Positions 56,885 through 64,000 of a DNA stretch of 64,000 nucleotides are shown piece after piece. A program made the translations under genes and the position numbers. The notes below the pieces were generated by a model. That model ran no database searches. It saw only the letters and a program-made list of their open reading frames with translations, and was not told where the DNA came from. The DNA comes from Chloroflexus sp. Y-396-1 (GTDB lineage Bacteria > Chloroflexota > Chloroflexia > Chloroflexales > Chloroflexaceae): contig NZ_KI911784.1 in the NCBI RefSeq assembly GCF_000516515.1, positions 3,448,633 to 3,512,632 of the forward strand, given 5' to 3'. The stretch's first letter is position 1. Every line of letters starts with the position of its first letter.

Positions 56885-58627
56885 CTACGCCTGTGATTCT
56901 GAGAGGATCATCTCACCAATTGACTTGTTCTGCGGTACCATCGGGAAGACGTTGACTTCACGCTCAACCCGGAAATCGATCAGTACCGGCCCGTCGGTTG
57001 CGTAGGCCTCATCAATTGCATCTTGCACATCTTCGCTGCGCTCTACCGTCAGCCCCTTCCAGCCGTAGGCTTCGGCCAGTTTTGCAAAGTTGGGGCCTGA
57101 CAGGGGGGTACCGCTGTAGCGTTTGTGCTCGAACAACTCTTGCCACTGCCGGACCATTCCCAGGTAGCCGTTGTTGATCACTGCTATCTTGATATTCTTT
57201 AGCCCTTCCTGCACAATCGTTGCCATTTCCTGGTTGGTCATCTGGAAGCCACCGTCGCCCACGATAGCCCAGACGGTATCGTTAGGGCAGGCGATTGCCA
57301 CGCCTAGCGCTGCCGGTACTGCGAAGCCCATCGTGCCGGCGCCACCCGATGTAATGTGTGTGCGCGGGCCAGCGTTCCAATCGATCAACTGCGCTGCCCA
57401 CATCTGGTGCTGACCAACATCGGTAACGACCCGATAGTTGCCACGGGCATTGAGGGTACGACTTAACGCCTCATAGACATCGTGCGGTGGTAAGGCCATG
57501 TTGGCCATTGCAGCCCGATTCTTGTACTGCTGCTTTCCCTGATGCTTATCTTGCATTTCACGGATATGCTCCATCCAATCCGAAGCATGCGTATGCAGCT
57601 CGGCTAGCTCGCTCGGTGGTGGCAAGTCTTCAAGCAGGGCCTGTAGAACAAGGCGGGCATCGCCAACAATCGGCACATCAACCCGCACGTTCTTCCCAAT
57701 CTCTGAAGGATCAATGTCAACGTGAATAATGCGAGCATGGGGAGCAAAGGTGCTTGCCTTTCCGGTCACCCGGTCATCAAAGCGACCGCCGATATTGAAG
57801 AGCACGTCACATTCTTGAATTGCCCGGTTAACGTGTACCCAGCCGTGCATACCGGGCATACCGATACATAGGGGGTGATTTTCAGGAATTGCACCGATGC
57901 CGTGTAGTGTCGTAATCACCGGAATGCGTAAGCGTTCGGCAAACTCTTGCAGTTCGCGATGAGCGCCGGACATAATAATTCCGTGACCGGCGATAATCAA
58001 AGGTTTCTTCGCACTGATCAACAGCTTGATCGCTTCACGAATCTGACGGCGATTCCCCTGATAGGTTGGTTTATAACCGGGCAGGTTGAGCTTAATATCC
58101 CAATTGGGCACTGTTGTCTTCTGCATCGCATCCTTTGTGATGTCGATCAAGACCGGGCCAGGTCGGCCGGTTGTGGCAATATAAATAGCCTCTTTGAAGA
58201 CATAAGCCAGCTCATCGACATTCTTCACCAGGTAGTTGTGTTTGGTGATCGGCATCGTGATACCGGTGATGTCGGTCTCTTGAAACGCATCCTTACCAAG
58301 GACGTGGCTCCCGACCTGACCGGTGATCGCCAATAAGGGGGTACTATCCATCATCGCATCGGCAATCGGCGTCACTAAATTAGTAGCGCCAGGGCCGCTG
58401 GTACCGATACAGACGCCAATTTTGCCCGTAGCACGGGCATACCCTTCAGCGGCATGACCGGCGCCTTGCTCGTGGCGGCAGAGCACATGGCGCAGCCGGT
58501 CTCGGTAATCCCACATCGCGTAGTAAAAGGGCATAATTGCGCCGCCGGGAATTCCGAACATCACTTCGACCCCCTCGCGGATGAGGGCCTCACACATGAT
58601 CTGGGCACCGGTGAGTGGTTTGGTCAT
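56885..58627 (-). CDS. ilvB: Acetolactate synthase large subunit IlvB
   Basis: Thiamine-diphosphate enzyme that makes acetolactate and acetohydroxybutyrate. The 580-residue protein has GIPGGAIMPFYYAMWD, HEQGAGHAAEGYARATGK with the catalytic Glu, SGPGATNLVTPIADA, and the ThDP motif GDGGFQMTNQEMATIV followed by NNGYLGMVRQWQ. AGGAGTAGTCCG precedes the ATG at 58627; the frame upstream is non-coding leader. First structural gene of the operon. Confidence 0.98.
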   Translation of the reverse strand: MTKPLTGAQIMCEALIREGVEVMFGIPGGAIMPFYYAMWDYRDRLRHVLCRHEQGAGHAAEGYARATGKIGVCIGTSGPGATNLVTPIADAMMDSTPLLAITGQVGSHVLGKDAFQETDITGITMPITKHNYLVKNVDELAYVFKEAIYIATTGRPGPVLIDITKDAMQKTTVPNWDIKLNLPGYKPTYQGNRRQIREAIKLLISAKKPLIIAGHGIIMSGAHRELQEFAERLRIPVITTLHGIGAIPENHPLCIGMPGMHGWVHVNRAIQECDVLFNIGGRFDDRVTGKASTFAPHARIIHVDIDPSEIGKNVRVDVPIVGDARLVLQALLEDLPPPSELAELHTHASDWMEHIREMQDKHQGKQQYKNRAAMANMALPPHDVYEALSRTLNARGNYRVVTDVGQHQMWAAQLIDWNAGPRTHITSGGAGTMGFAVPAALGVAIACPNDTVWAIVGDGGFQMTNQEMATIVQEGLKNIKIAVINNGYLGMVRQWQELFEHKRYSGTPLSGPNFAKLAEAYGWKGLTVERSEDVQDAIDEAYATDGPVLIDFRVEREVNVFPMVPQNKSIGEMILSESQA

Positions 58628-58951
58628 CGGACTACTCCTGTTACAATGAAATTGCGAACATACAACCCTTTGGAGACGCAGACATACCAGCGGTCTTGAG
58701 CGCTGCATTGCGCTTGACCTTCTACAACGACCGAGTCGCCAACCAACGGGCCACAGCAGTGGGGCTTTTCGCCGCTACTCACCGCGATGTGAGTGACCGA
58801 GCGCGGAGCAATGCGTCGGTACGACGGCGGTGAACTGTCGGATACACAAGCTGCCGGACGGATACAACCGGCACGAGCATCGGTTGCGGCTGTAGCATCA
58901 AGTGTACGATATCGTTCATAAGCCGCAACATCTGGAACCTCACAAGGGTAC
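58628..58951 (-). other. Leader segment between attenuator and ilvB
   Basis: About 320 nt of untranslated leader, after the attenuator terminator and before the ilvB start. No gene or further terminator is seen; it is GC-rich with short inverted repeats. Confidence 0.5.
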
Positions 58952-58979
58952 TAAAAAACCTCCCGAACATCGGGAGGTT
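58952..58979 (-). terminator. Attenuator terminator upstream of ilvB
   Basis: Minus strand: stem AACCTCCCGA / TCGGGAGGTT (10 bp, 3-nt loop) followed by TTTT. A GGGAGG at 59017-59022, at the leader-peptide stop codon, can pair with CCTCCC of the 5' arm and so could form an antiterminator. Confidence 0.88.
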
Positions 58980-59021
58980 CAGTCTTGCATCCTGCACTGG
59001 GGCTTTGCGTCCTTCCCCTCC

Positions 59022-59105
59022 CTAAGCACGTCTGCTCCACCCGCCGATAAGGCTAAGGAGGAGTACGAGTACGAGAAGGATAAGGCTTACAAAGCGAGCA
59101 GTCAT
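59022..59105 (-). CDS. ilv-leu operon leader peptide
   Basis: A 27-codon open frame (ATG at 59105, TAG at 59022-59024) between the promoter and the attenuator terminator. Of residues 6-20, thirteen are Leu, Val or Ile (8, 3 and 2). This is the pattern of branched-chain attenuator peptides such as IlvL and LeuL. Its weak AAGAG ribosome site lies about 10 nt upstream. When Leu/Val/Ile-tRNAs are scarce the ribosome should stall inside this run, free GGGAGG to pair with the terminator arm and let transcription reach ilvB. The mechanism is inferred from sequence. Confidence 0.85.
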   Translation of the reverse strand: MTARFVSLILLVLVLLLSLIGGWSRRA

Positions 59106-59437
59106 AGATTTGTACTCTTTGCCTAAATTCCTGATCCGCGATGAGGATACCACACACTTCTCAGTTTGTCAACCGGAATTTGTGAACCTGTAAGGCTTGT
59201 TACGACTATAGCGTGTGCTGGGATGTGCTGCTACCTGTACCAACGGTGGTCTCTACGGTCAGCCCCCGTTCTTGCGCCGGGACGCGGTCTATGGGACACC
59301 TGCATAGGGGAGAGGTGTCGATGCCTTCCAGACTCCTCCCCACTGTGACCATAATCCGTCATCTCCGACGGGGGGCTAGGCACTCTTCGCATGACAGGCC
59401 CAGACAACGTGGCCCATCCCTGTACCGTCCACCGTCC
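59106..59437. other. 332-bp intergenic region
   Basis: Holds the ilv operon promoter (59144-59172). From 59173 to 59437, beyond the end of the NYN gene, I see no recognisable feature. Confidence 0.5.
59144..59172 (-). promoter_or_regulatory. Promoter of the ilv-leu operon
   Basis: Minus strand: TTGACA (59167-59172, perfect), a 17-nt spacer and TATCCT (59144-59149). It predicts a transcript start near 59137, about 30 nt before the leader peptide. Confidence 0.85.
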
Positions 59438-60070
59438 TTACAATGCCACTTCTGCCGTTGCTTGTGGTGGGCGCGAGAACAGGCTATGGAACACCTCGAC
59501 TGTACTCGGATGATTTGCTAGGCTCCCGACATCGAAGGAGTAGTTGCATGCTCTCAACAGCCGTTGGTTAGCAGTACTGTTGCGCTGTGGTGACTCGTAC
59601 TCAAAGTAGAAGACGCCAACCCGTACCCCATGTTTCATCAGCGCACGGGCCAACGGCATGAGTTCGCCATCGCATGAAACCAGAACCGCAACATCAATTT
59701 TTCCTTCTAGTGCCTTTTCCATCGCGTCAATCGCCAGCGCAACATCGACGCCTTTCTCATGACCGTTGGGAGCCATTGGTGCATATTTCACTTCGATACC
59801 GGCGTGCATCAGGTCGATATGACGGTTCCGTTCAACCTGGAACTGTTTTTCTGTGGTCTGCGATGAAGGAAAGAGACCTTGATGTCAGCTCGCGTACACG
59901 ATCCGGTGCATCGCGTAGCGCTGTTCTTTCCTACTGATGAACTGCTCGATAAGCTGGTGGAATGGTGGAAATGAGAGCCATCCTAATCGCCGTACCGCGT
60001 AATAATGCGATTGTGCATACGCAAAATAGGAACCGTCGTAGAAAACGCTAATGCGACAGAGGTTGCTCAT
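59438..60070 (-). pseudogene. NYN-domain (LabA/DUF88-like) gene with in-frame stop
   Basis: Predicted PIN-like ribonuclease of the NYN family, normally about 210 residues. From ATG 60070 the frame reads RISVFYDGSYFAYAQSHYY (first catalytic Asp) to HRIVYAS and meets TGA at 59885-59887. It continues in the same frame through HQGLFPSSQTTEKQ and then GVDVALAIDAME and VLVSCDGELMPLARAL, which carry the other catalytic Asp residues. One base change (TGG to TGA) would explain the stop. A re-start at an internal ATG (59809) could give only a C-terminal fragment. Confidence 0.82.
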
Positions 60071-60141
60071 AGACCTTGATCCTATTGTACTATCAACAGC
60101 ATGTGATGCTGCTCGAAGATAAATCCTGAACTAGCATAAAC

Positions 60142-60725
60142 TCATCTGCCGGCTTTCCGCCAACCTGCTTTGATTGCTTCCTCTTCAGTGCAGAACCAGC
60201 GTTCTCCGTATCGTTCGTTAATTCTGGTTCTGTCGTAGTCTTTCATACCAGGGAGGTGATAGATTTTCTCTCCGGTTTCGATGGAGATATTGCCTTTAAT
60301 CACACATTCTGGTGGCCCTGGACGCTTGGCGACGATTTGCGTGATGGTAGCCTGGACAGTATCGCCAGCCAGGATGGTTACAACCAGGCTGCTGGCAATG
60401 AAAAACAGCACAATAATAGCGGCTACCAAAAGCACATCGAGCATACTTCGGGATTGACGGGTTTTTCGCTGGCGATAAAAGTTTCGAGGTCGTGCTGAAA
60501 CTCCTTCAATCCAGGCATAATCGGCACGAATCCTTCCGTCTCGATCAGTTGCGATGGTATAGGTAACAATGTCTCCTGCCCGAGGACGACGATTTATTTT
60601 ACTAAAAGCGGTAATATGGACAAATACTCTCTTCTTCCCCCCCCCCCCGTGTCAGGCGTAATGAAACCGTACCCTCTGTCATCGAACCAGGTGTCAAGTA
60701 TGCCACGAAACCAGATTGTACTCAT
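60142..60725 (-). pseudogene. Cold-shock domain/membrane protein out of frame at a poly-G run
   Basis: From ATG 60725 the frame gives a cold-shock-like strand set (RGILDTWFDDRGYGFITPD) and reaches a run of 12 G on the coding strand (60637-60648). The next frame continues KKRVFVHITAFSKINRRPRAG, which completes the cold-shock fold. It is open without a stop through a membrane span (LLVAAIIVLFFIASSLVVTI) to a C-terminal domain with GNISIETGEKIYHLPGM and WFCTEEEAIKAGWRKAG, of the kind seen in sunset/excalibur-like modules. One more G (13) or three fewer groups (10) restores the frame. It may be a phase-variable switch, a decayed gene or a sequencing error. A gene start downstream at 60444 would give only the membrane and C-terminal parts. 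Confidence 0.8.
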
Positions 60726-61102
60726 ACATTTGTGTATATGTAAAGTTTTGAGACATACAACAAAGAATAATACTATTGTTGTGTATAAACTTGCAATAGT
60801 ACTTTGGTAATTCATAATTTTGGTACTGAATCGAGGGGCAAGTGGGGAGAAATGTCGTTTAACGCGAAGATATGTGGAGTAGGTATTCTGAAGCTCATCG
60901 TTCTTTTCGATGTTGATTCCGCATCCCTTCCTAGACCCTGCATCTCTCGCTCCCCCTGCCGCTCGCCGCGGGGACGTGGAAGCTCGGTGCGGGCCTAGGT
61001 CTTCTCGGCGTCGCATCTCTCACACCCCCTTCCTCTCCTCCACGGGGAGGGGAAGGGGGGAGGGGGAAAGGGAGGCTGTTTACTATTGCCCCTATACCCC
61101 CC
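60726..61102. other. 377-bp intergenic region
   Basis: Begins with an AT-rich stretch holding the possible promoter of the cold-shock gene. Near 61020-61075 lies a fragment of the GC-rich repeat family (CCTTCCTCTCCTCCACGGGG then GGAAGGGGGGAGGGGG). No gene is supported. Confidence 0.5.
60767..60796 (-). promoter_or_regulatory. Possible promoter of the cold-shock gene
   Basis: Minus strand: TTGCAA (60791-60796), an 18-nt spacer and TATTAT (60767-60772) in AT-rich sequence. Confidence 0.35.
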
Positions 61103-62230
61103 TCACGATGAGCTGATGGTGATAATCACCGTCGTCTTGTTATCAATGACCGAGATCGTGATCGAGGCCTCACGTCCGTCTTTGGTGAATGTAAGCAAGT
61201 AGGTGTTGTCATACTGACTGGTATTGCCAGGGCGCCAGCCCTTTGCTTCCATCTCAGTCTGATAGAAGGTTGCGACGTTTTTTGGTGAGTCGGTTGTTTC
61301 AAAGCTGATCAGGTCTCCCATGCGCACCTGATTGCTCACGTTCGGCGGAAACGGAATGTCGGCGCTAGCAGCTTGTTGCTGCGCACAAGCTTCGGGTAAT
61401 GTAAGCGTGGTGTTGGCTGCCAGTCTGGTAACATTGTACTCCCAGCGCAGATTACCTAATTGGCCCGGGAGAGGTGCGGTGCCATCTTCTTCGACAATGC
61501 CGGTAATCGTGCCGATTAATTCACCGACATGGCGTACCACAATCGCCGGATTGCTCGCTGCCCAAATCTCGCCTTTCGCTTCACCCTGGTAATTCGCCGT
61601 TTGTTCTTTAACAGAGAAGGTGTAGCGATCGGTCGTAAAACCGTTCACCTGGACACCGCGTTCAACGAGCTGTGCACTCTCCAGATTGCCGATCAGTTGA
61701 TCAGGTGTGAGCATACTCCCCTCAAACAGGTCTGCCATGCTCCCCATTGAGAAACAGAATTGTTGACTTCCTTCTTCTGAATACTGGTACGTTTCGCCAC
61801 CGATTTGTATATTGGTGATGCGAACGAGACGACTATCGGATGATGTGCTTTCGATCGTGAGACTCCGATCCCCGTTTTCGAGGATGATCTGACGTATCAG
61901 AAGGTTAAAAGGCTCCTCTGGTTTGCCTTCCTCTCTCGCAACACCTGCCATATTCATCTCAACCTGGACGTTCCCCAAGCCACGGAAGTCGGTTTGGGTG
62001 TTGATGACGGGTGGACGTTCGGAAGCGCCAACGCTAGCGGTCGTGGGTAGAGCAGCGGGTGACGGATTGGTGGTCGGAGAGGGATTGCTGGCGGCTGGTC
62101 GTGGAGTGCGGGTAGGTCGCGTCTCTTCGACGGTCGGTGAGGGTGAGGTGTTGCCGGTTGTTCCTCCACCACAGGCAGATAGCAAAACAATCAGGGTGGC
62201 GCCGATGATGATCCTGGCAACTTTGATCAT
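61103..62230 (-). CDS. Lipoprotein of unknown function
   Basis: A 375-residue exported lipoprotein. LIVLLSAC ends the signal peptide (lipid-modified Cys20). A Thr/Pro/Ser-rich linker of about 60 residues follows, then a beta-rich domain (about 80-270: NVQVEMNMAGVAREEGKPEE, SLTIESTSSDSRLVRITNIQ) of LolA/LppX-like look. The last 90 residues (ISFETTDSPKNVATFYQTEM then GWRPGNTSQYDNTYLLTFTK) form a separate small domain seen in some lipoproteins. Function unknown. AGGAG lies before the ATG. Confidence 0.82.
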   Translation of the reverse strand: MIKVARIIIGATLIVLLSACGGGTTGNTSPSPTVEETRPTRTPRPAASNPSPTTNPSPAALPTTASVGASERPPVINTQTDFRGLGNVQVEMNMAGVAREEGKPEEPFNLLIRQIILENGDRSLTIESTSSDSRLVRITNIQIGGETYQYSEEGSQQFCFSMGSMADLFEGSMLTPDQLIGNLESAQLVERGVQVNGFTTDRYTFSVKEQTANYQGEAKGEIWAASNPAIVVRHVGELIGTITGIVEEDGTAPLPGQLGNLRWEYNVTRLAANTTLTLPEACAQQQAASADIPFPPNVSNQVRMGDLISFETTDSPKNVATFYQTEMEAKGWRPGNTSQYDNTYLLTFTKDGREASITISVIDNKTTVIITISSS

Positions 62231-62348
62231 GATGATGACTCCTATTGTGTTTGTAGCTGATCGTCACAGGCGTGCGAGGCTGACGCCATCTACACTGTAC
62301 CATTTGGGATAGCGTCTCGCAAAGAATATGAACATTTTGTCAGGTTTT

Positions 62349-63389
62349 TTAGGTGGTGTGTCCTGTAAAAGCGTTCCTAACGGCTGTCAGTAGTCGTTGG
62401 GCAGTTTCGTCCCATCGCGGTAACGAAGCAGCCCTTTGTTGGGCCGCCTCGCTCAGATGCTGACGTAGGAGCGGATCTGCCATAACAGTGCGCAAGGCGT
62501 GCACCAGCGCCTGTTCATCGTCAGGTGGTACCAGGATGCCACCGTTGCCAACCAGCGTCGGTACGGGGCCGACAGCACCGGCAATGACCGGTAATCCGCA
62601 TGCCAGCGCTTCGGCAAAGACTAAGCCGTACCCTTCAAATCGCGATGGCAGGGCGAAGATGCTTGCACGAGCATAACGCTCGGCCAACTCGTTGTCGGGC
62701 ACTACACCACGCACAATGACCGGTGTTGGGCAGTGTCGTATGGCATGCCAGATCTCTGTCGCGTAGGCTGGGTCGGCATCAGTTTCACCGATCAATTCGA
62801 GGCGCCAGGTGTTAGACGCGATTTGACTCCAGGCTCGCACCAGGTGGGCTATGTTTTTGCGCGGTATCCACTGACCAACAGCAATGACCAGCATTTCACG
62901 GGGTAGATTCGGCGGTATGTCGTTTCGCAAACGATCACAGCCGCCAGACACGACGTGAATGCAGGCCGGGTCGGCGCCTCGCTCAATTAGGGCCATCGCA
63001 CCTTCATCACTGACGGTAACCAGGACATCGGCGCGGAGCAAGGTTCGTTCCCATTGGTGTTCTTGCGGATCGTTGGCGCCTGCGAGCGTAGGTAGCTCGT
63101 GGATGAGGGCGACGATCGGTCGGTATGTGCGCCAGGTATCAATCCACGGTGCAACTACCGCACGGGCAAGTGCATCAATTATTAGAACATCGTAGCGACT
63201 CGGATCAATAAAGCGCTCCACCTGTGCCCTAGCCGCAAGTTGTCCGGCTACATCTGCTGGTCCCAGCACGATTTCATCGACCGGTTGACCCCAAGCGCGC
63301 CAGCGGCGAAAGACTTCACGGTGGTACAGATACCCACCAGTACGGCGATCAGGATTACCGACGGTGAGGAAGGCGAGGTTTAGTGTCAT
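62349..63389 (-). CDS. Family 4 glycosyltransferase
   Basis: A 346-residue GT-B glycosyltransferase. The N-terminal half has NLAFLTVGNPDRRTGGYLYH. The C-terminal half has VGQWIPRKNIAHLVRAW, the donor-binding ASIFALPSRFEGYGLVFAEA with its Glu residues, and GNGGILVPPDDEQAL. The ATG at 63389 lies 5 nt after the QueD-like stop, with GGAGGGATAGGGGT before it, so the two are surely coupled. Acceptor unknown; position next to a pterin enzyme suggests a pterin or a derived product. Confidence 0.88.
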   Translation of the reverse strand: MTLNLAFLTVGNPDRRTGGYLYHREVFRRWRAWGQPVDEIVLGPADVAGQLAARAQVERFIDPSRYDVLIIDALARAVVAPWIDTWRTYRPIVALIHELPTLAGANDPQEHQWERTLLRADVLVTVSDEGAMALIERGADPACIHVVSGGCDRLRNDIPPNLPREMLVIAVGQWIPRKNIAHLVRAWSQIASNTWRLELIGETDADPAYATEIWHAIRHCPTPVIVRGVVPDNELAERYARASIFALPSRFEGYGLVFAEALACGLPVIAGAVGPVPTLVGNGGILVPPDDEQALVHALRTVMADPLLRQHLSEAAQQRAASLPRWDETAQRLLTAVRNAFTGHTT

Positions 63390-63393
63390 ACCC

Positions 63394-63774
63394 CTATCCC
63401 TCCAGCGCGGCACTGTAACTAGCAAACGCCTGTGGGTTTTCCCAGATACGCACCGTTAATGTCTGCAAGCCAACACCACGGACTGCGGACGCAATCCGTT
63501 CCCAGCAGTATCGAGCCACATTTTCGGCAGTGGTGTTCATGTGTTGCAGACCTTCAACGGTACTCAGATCACGGTAGTGGAGATCGGCGACGATTGCGTT
63601 GACTGCATCTTGCAAGCGCGTGATGTCAAACAGTGTTCCATCGGGATGCAGATGATGTCCGGCGACAATCGCTTCAATGCGATAGGTGTGGCCATGCATC
63701 CGAGTAGCCGGGCCAAAGTTGCCTTCTAACCGGTGAGCTGCCTCAAATTGGGCAGATATGCCGATCTCGTACAT
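63394..63774 (-). CDS. QueD/PTPS-like protein lacking the usual Cys
   Basis: A 126-residue protein of the 6-pyruvoyl-/6-carboxy-tetrahydropterin synthase fold. Zinc ligands are present: ISAQFEAAHRL and MHGHTYRIE. MNTTAENVARYCWERI matches the family's NPTxE region and IWENPQAF gives the catalytic Glu. The Cys that lies just before the HGH motif in QueD and PTPS enzymes (as in CGRLHGH) is replaced (ATRMHGH), so the reaction may differ or use another residue. AAAGGAG precedes the ATG. It lies between a zinc alcohol dehydrogenase and a glycosyltransferase. Confidence 0.82.
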   Translation of the reverse strand: MYEIGISAQFEAAHRLEGNFGPATRMHGHTYRIEAIVAGHHLHPDGTLFDITRLQDAVNAIVADLHYRDLSTVEGLQHMNTTAENVARYCWERIASAVRGVGLQTLTVRIWENPQAFASYSAALEG

Positions 63775-63821
63775 AGTAATCTCCTTTCAGGATATAGTTC
63801 TCAGCCGGAACAGGCCCTCGC

Positions 63822-64000
63822 TTACGAATGCGGTTGGTGTAGATGTTCCGCCGGTGATAGCGACTCATACCGGAGCATCACCTGCACTAGACCTGCTGGG
63901 GCCTGATCGATCAAGGTGTACGCTGCCTTTGCCTCAGTGAACGGAAACTGATGACTGATGAGTTCGATTAAACGCAACTGCGGCAGGAGATCAATGACCG
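63822..64000 (-). CDS. Zinc alcohol dehydrogenase-like protein, C-terminal part
   Basis: Only the last 58 codons lie in the window; the gene continues past 64000. The residues (LISHQFPFTEAKAAYTLIDQ and then APAGLVQVML) match the C-terminus of zinc-binding medium-chain alcohol dehydrogenases, where this helix and strand close the catalytic domain. It ends 47 nt before the QueD-like gene in the same direction and probably heads the same operon. Confidence 0.72.
   Translation of the reverse strand, partial: VIDLLPQLRLIELISHQFPFTEAKAAYTLIDQAPAGLVQVMLRYESLSPAEHLHQPHS

Overview
The window is about 64 kb of bacterial chromosome with moderately high GC. It has no rRNA, tRNA, phage, plasmid or CRISPR signal that I can see. 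Gene content and style suggest a Chloroflexota bacterium close to Chloroflexus: lipobox lipoproteins and double-vWA membrane proteins, a eukaryote-type IleRS, an ilv-leu operon, and many GC-rich intergenic palindromes. This assignment is inference, since no marker gene was compared with a database.

Layout. 1-5.4 kb: the 5' part of a secreted ExeM/NucH-type nuclease, the remains of a two-component gene, a thermonuclease-like lipoprotein and phoU. 5-13 kb (minus): a large double-vWA membrane protein, a DJ-1/PfpI protein, glgX and der. 13-16 kb: lrgA/lrgB, a small unknown gene, a Cys-cluster protein and a TrmB-like methyltransferase. 16-31 kb: a dedA-histidine kinase-NUDIX operon, a zinc-ribbon protein, mfd, a broken EamA transporter, a GNAT-hydrolase-trmD operon, miaA, and a phosphatase-RDD pair. 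31-33 kb: a long, divergent ThyX-like protein.

33.4-40.2 kb is the most unusual block. Two directly abutting genes encode CHAT (caspase-like) proteases. The first has an N-terminal CpXC zinc-binding domain and an array of 13 nearly identical 45-residue TPR-like repeats. The second has a beta-rich middle and its own His/Cys dyad. This looks like a two-protease sensor/effector system. It is followed by a tandem array of about 150 bp GC-rich intergenic repeats whose relatives occur elsewhere in the window in both orientations.

41-50 kb: an EF-G paralogue, ileS behind a T-box leader with an AUC specifier, and a secreted M23 peptidase with a LamG-like domain. 50-59 kb (minus): one biosynthetic operon, ilvB-ilvN-ilvC-leuA-pheA-leuC-leuD. 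It is preceded by a strong promoter, a 27-codon leader peptide very rich in Leu/Val/Ile codons and a clear intrinsic terminator, which together look like ribosome-mediated attenuation. 59-61 kb: a NYN gene with one in-frame stop and a cold-shock/membrane protein gene put out of frame by a 12-G run. 61-64 kb: a lipoprotein, then a glycosyltransferase, a QueD-like protein and the end of a zinc alcohol dehydrogenase, possibly a pterin-sugar cluster.

The two aminoacyl/amino-acid control devices (T-box for Ile, leader peptide for Leu/Val/Ile) lie about 15 kb apart. They show that this chromosome uses both RNA-based strategies for branched-chain amino acids.
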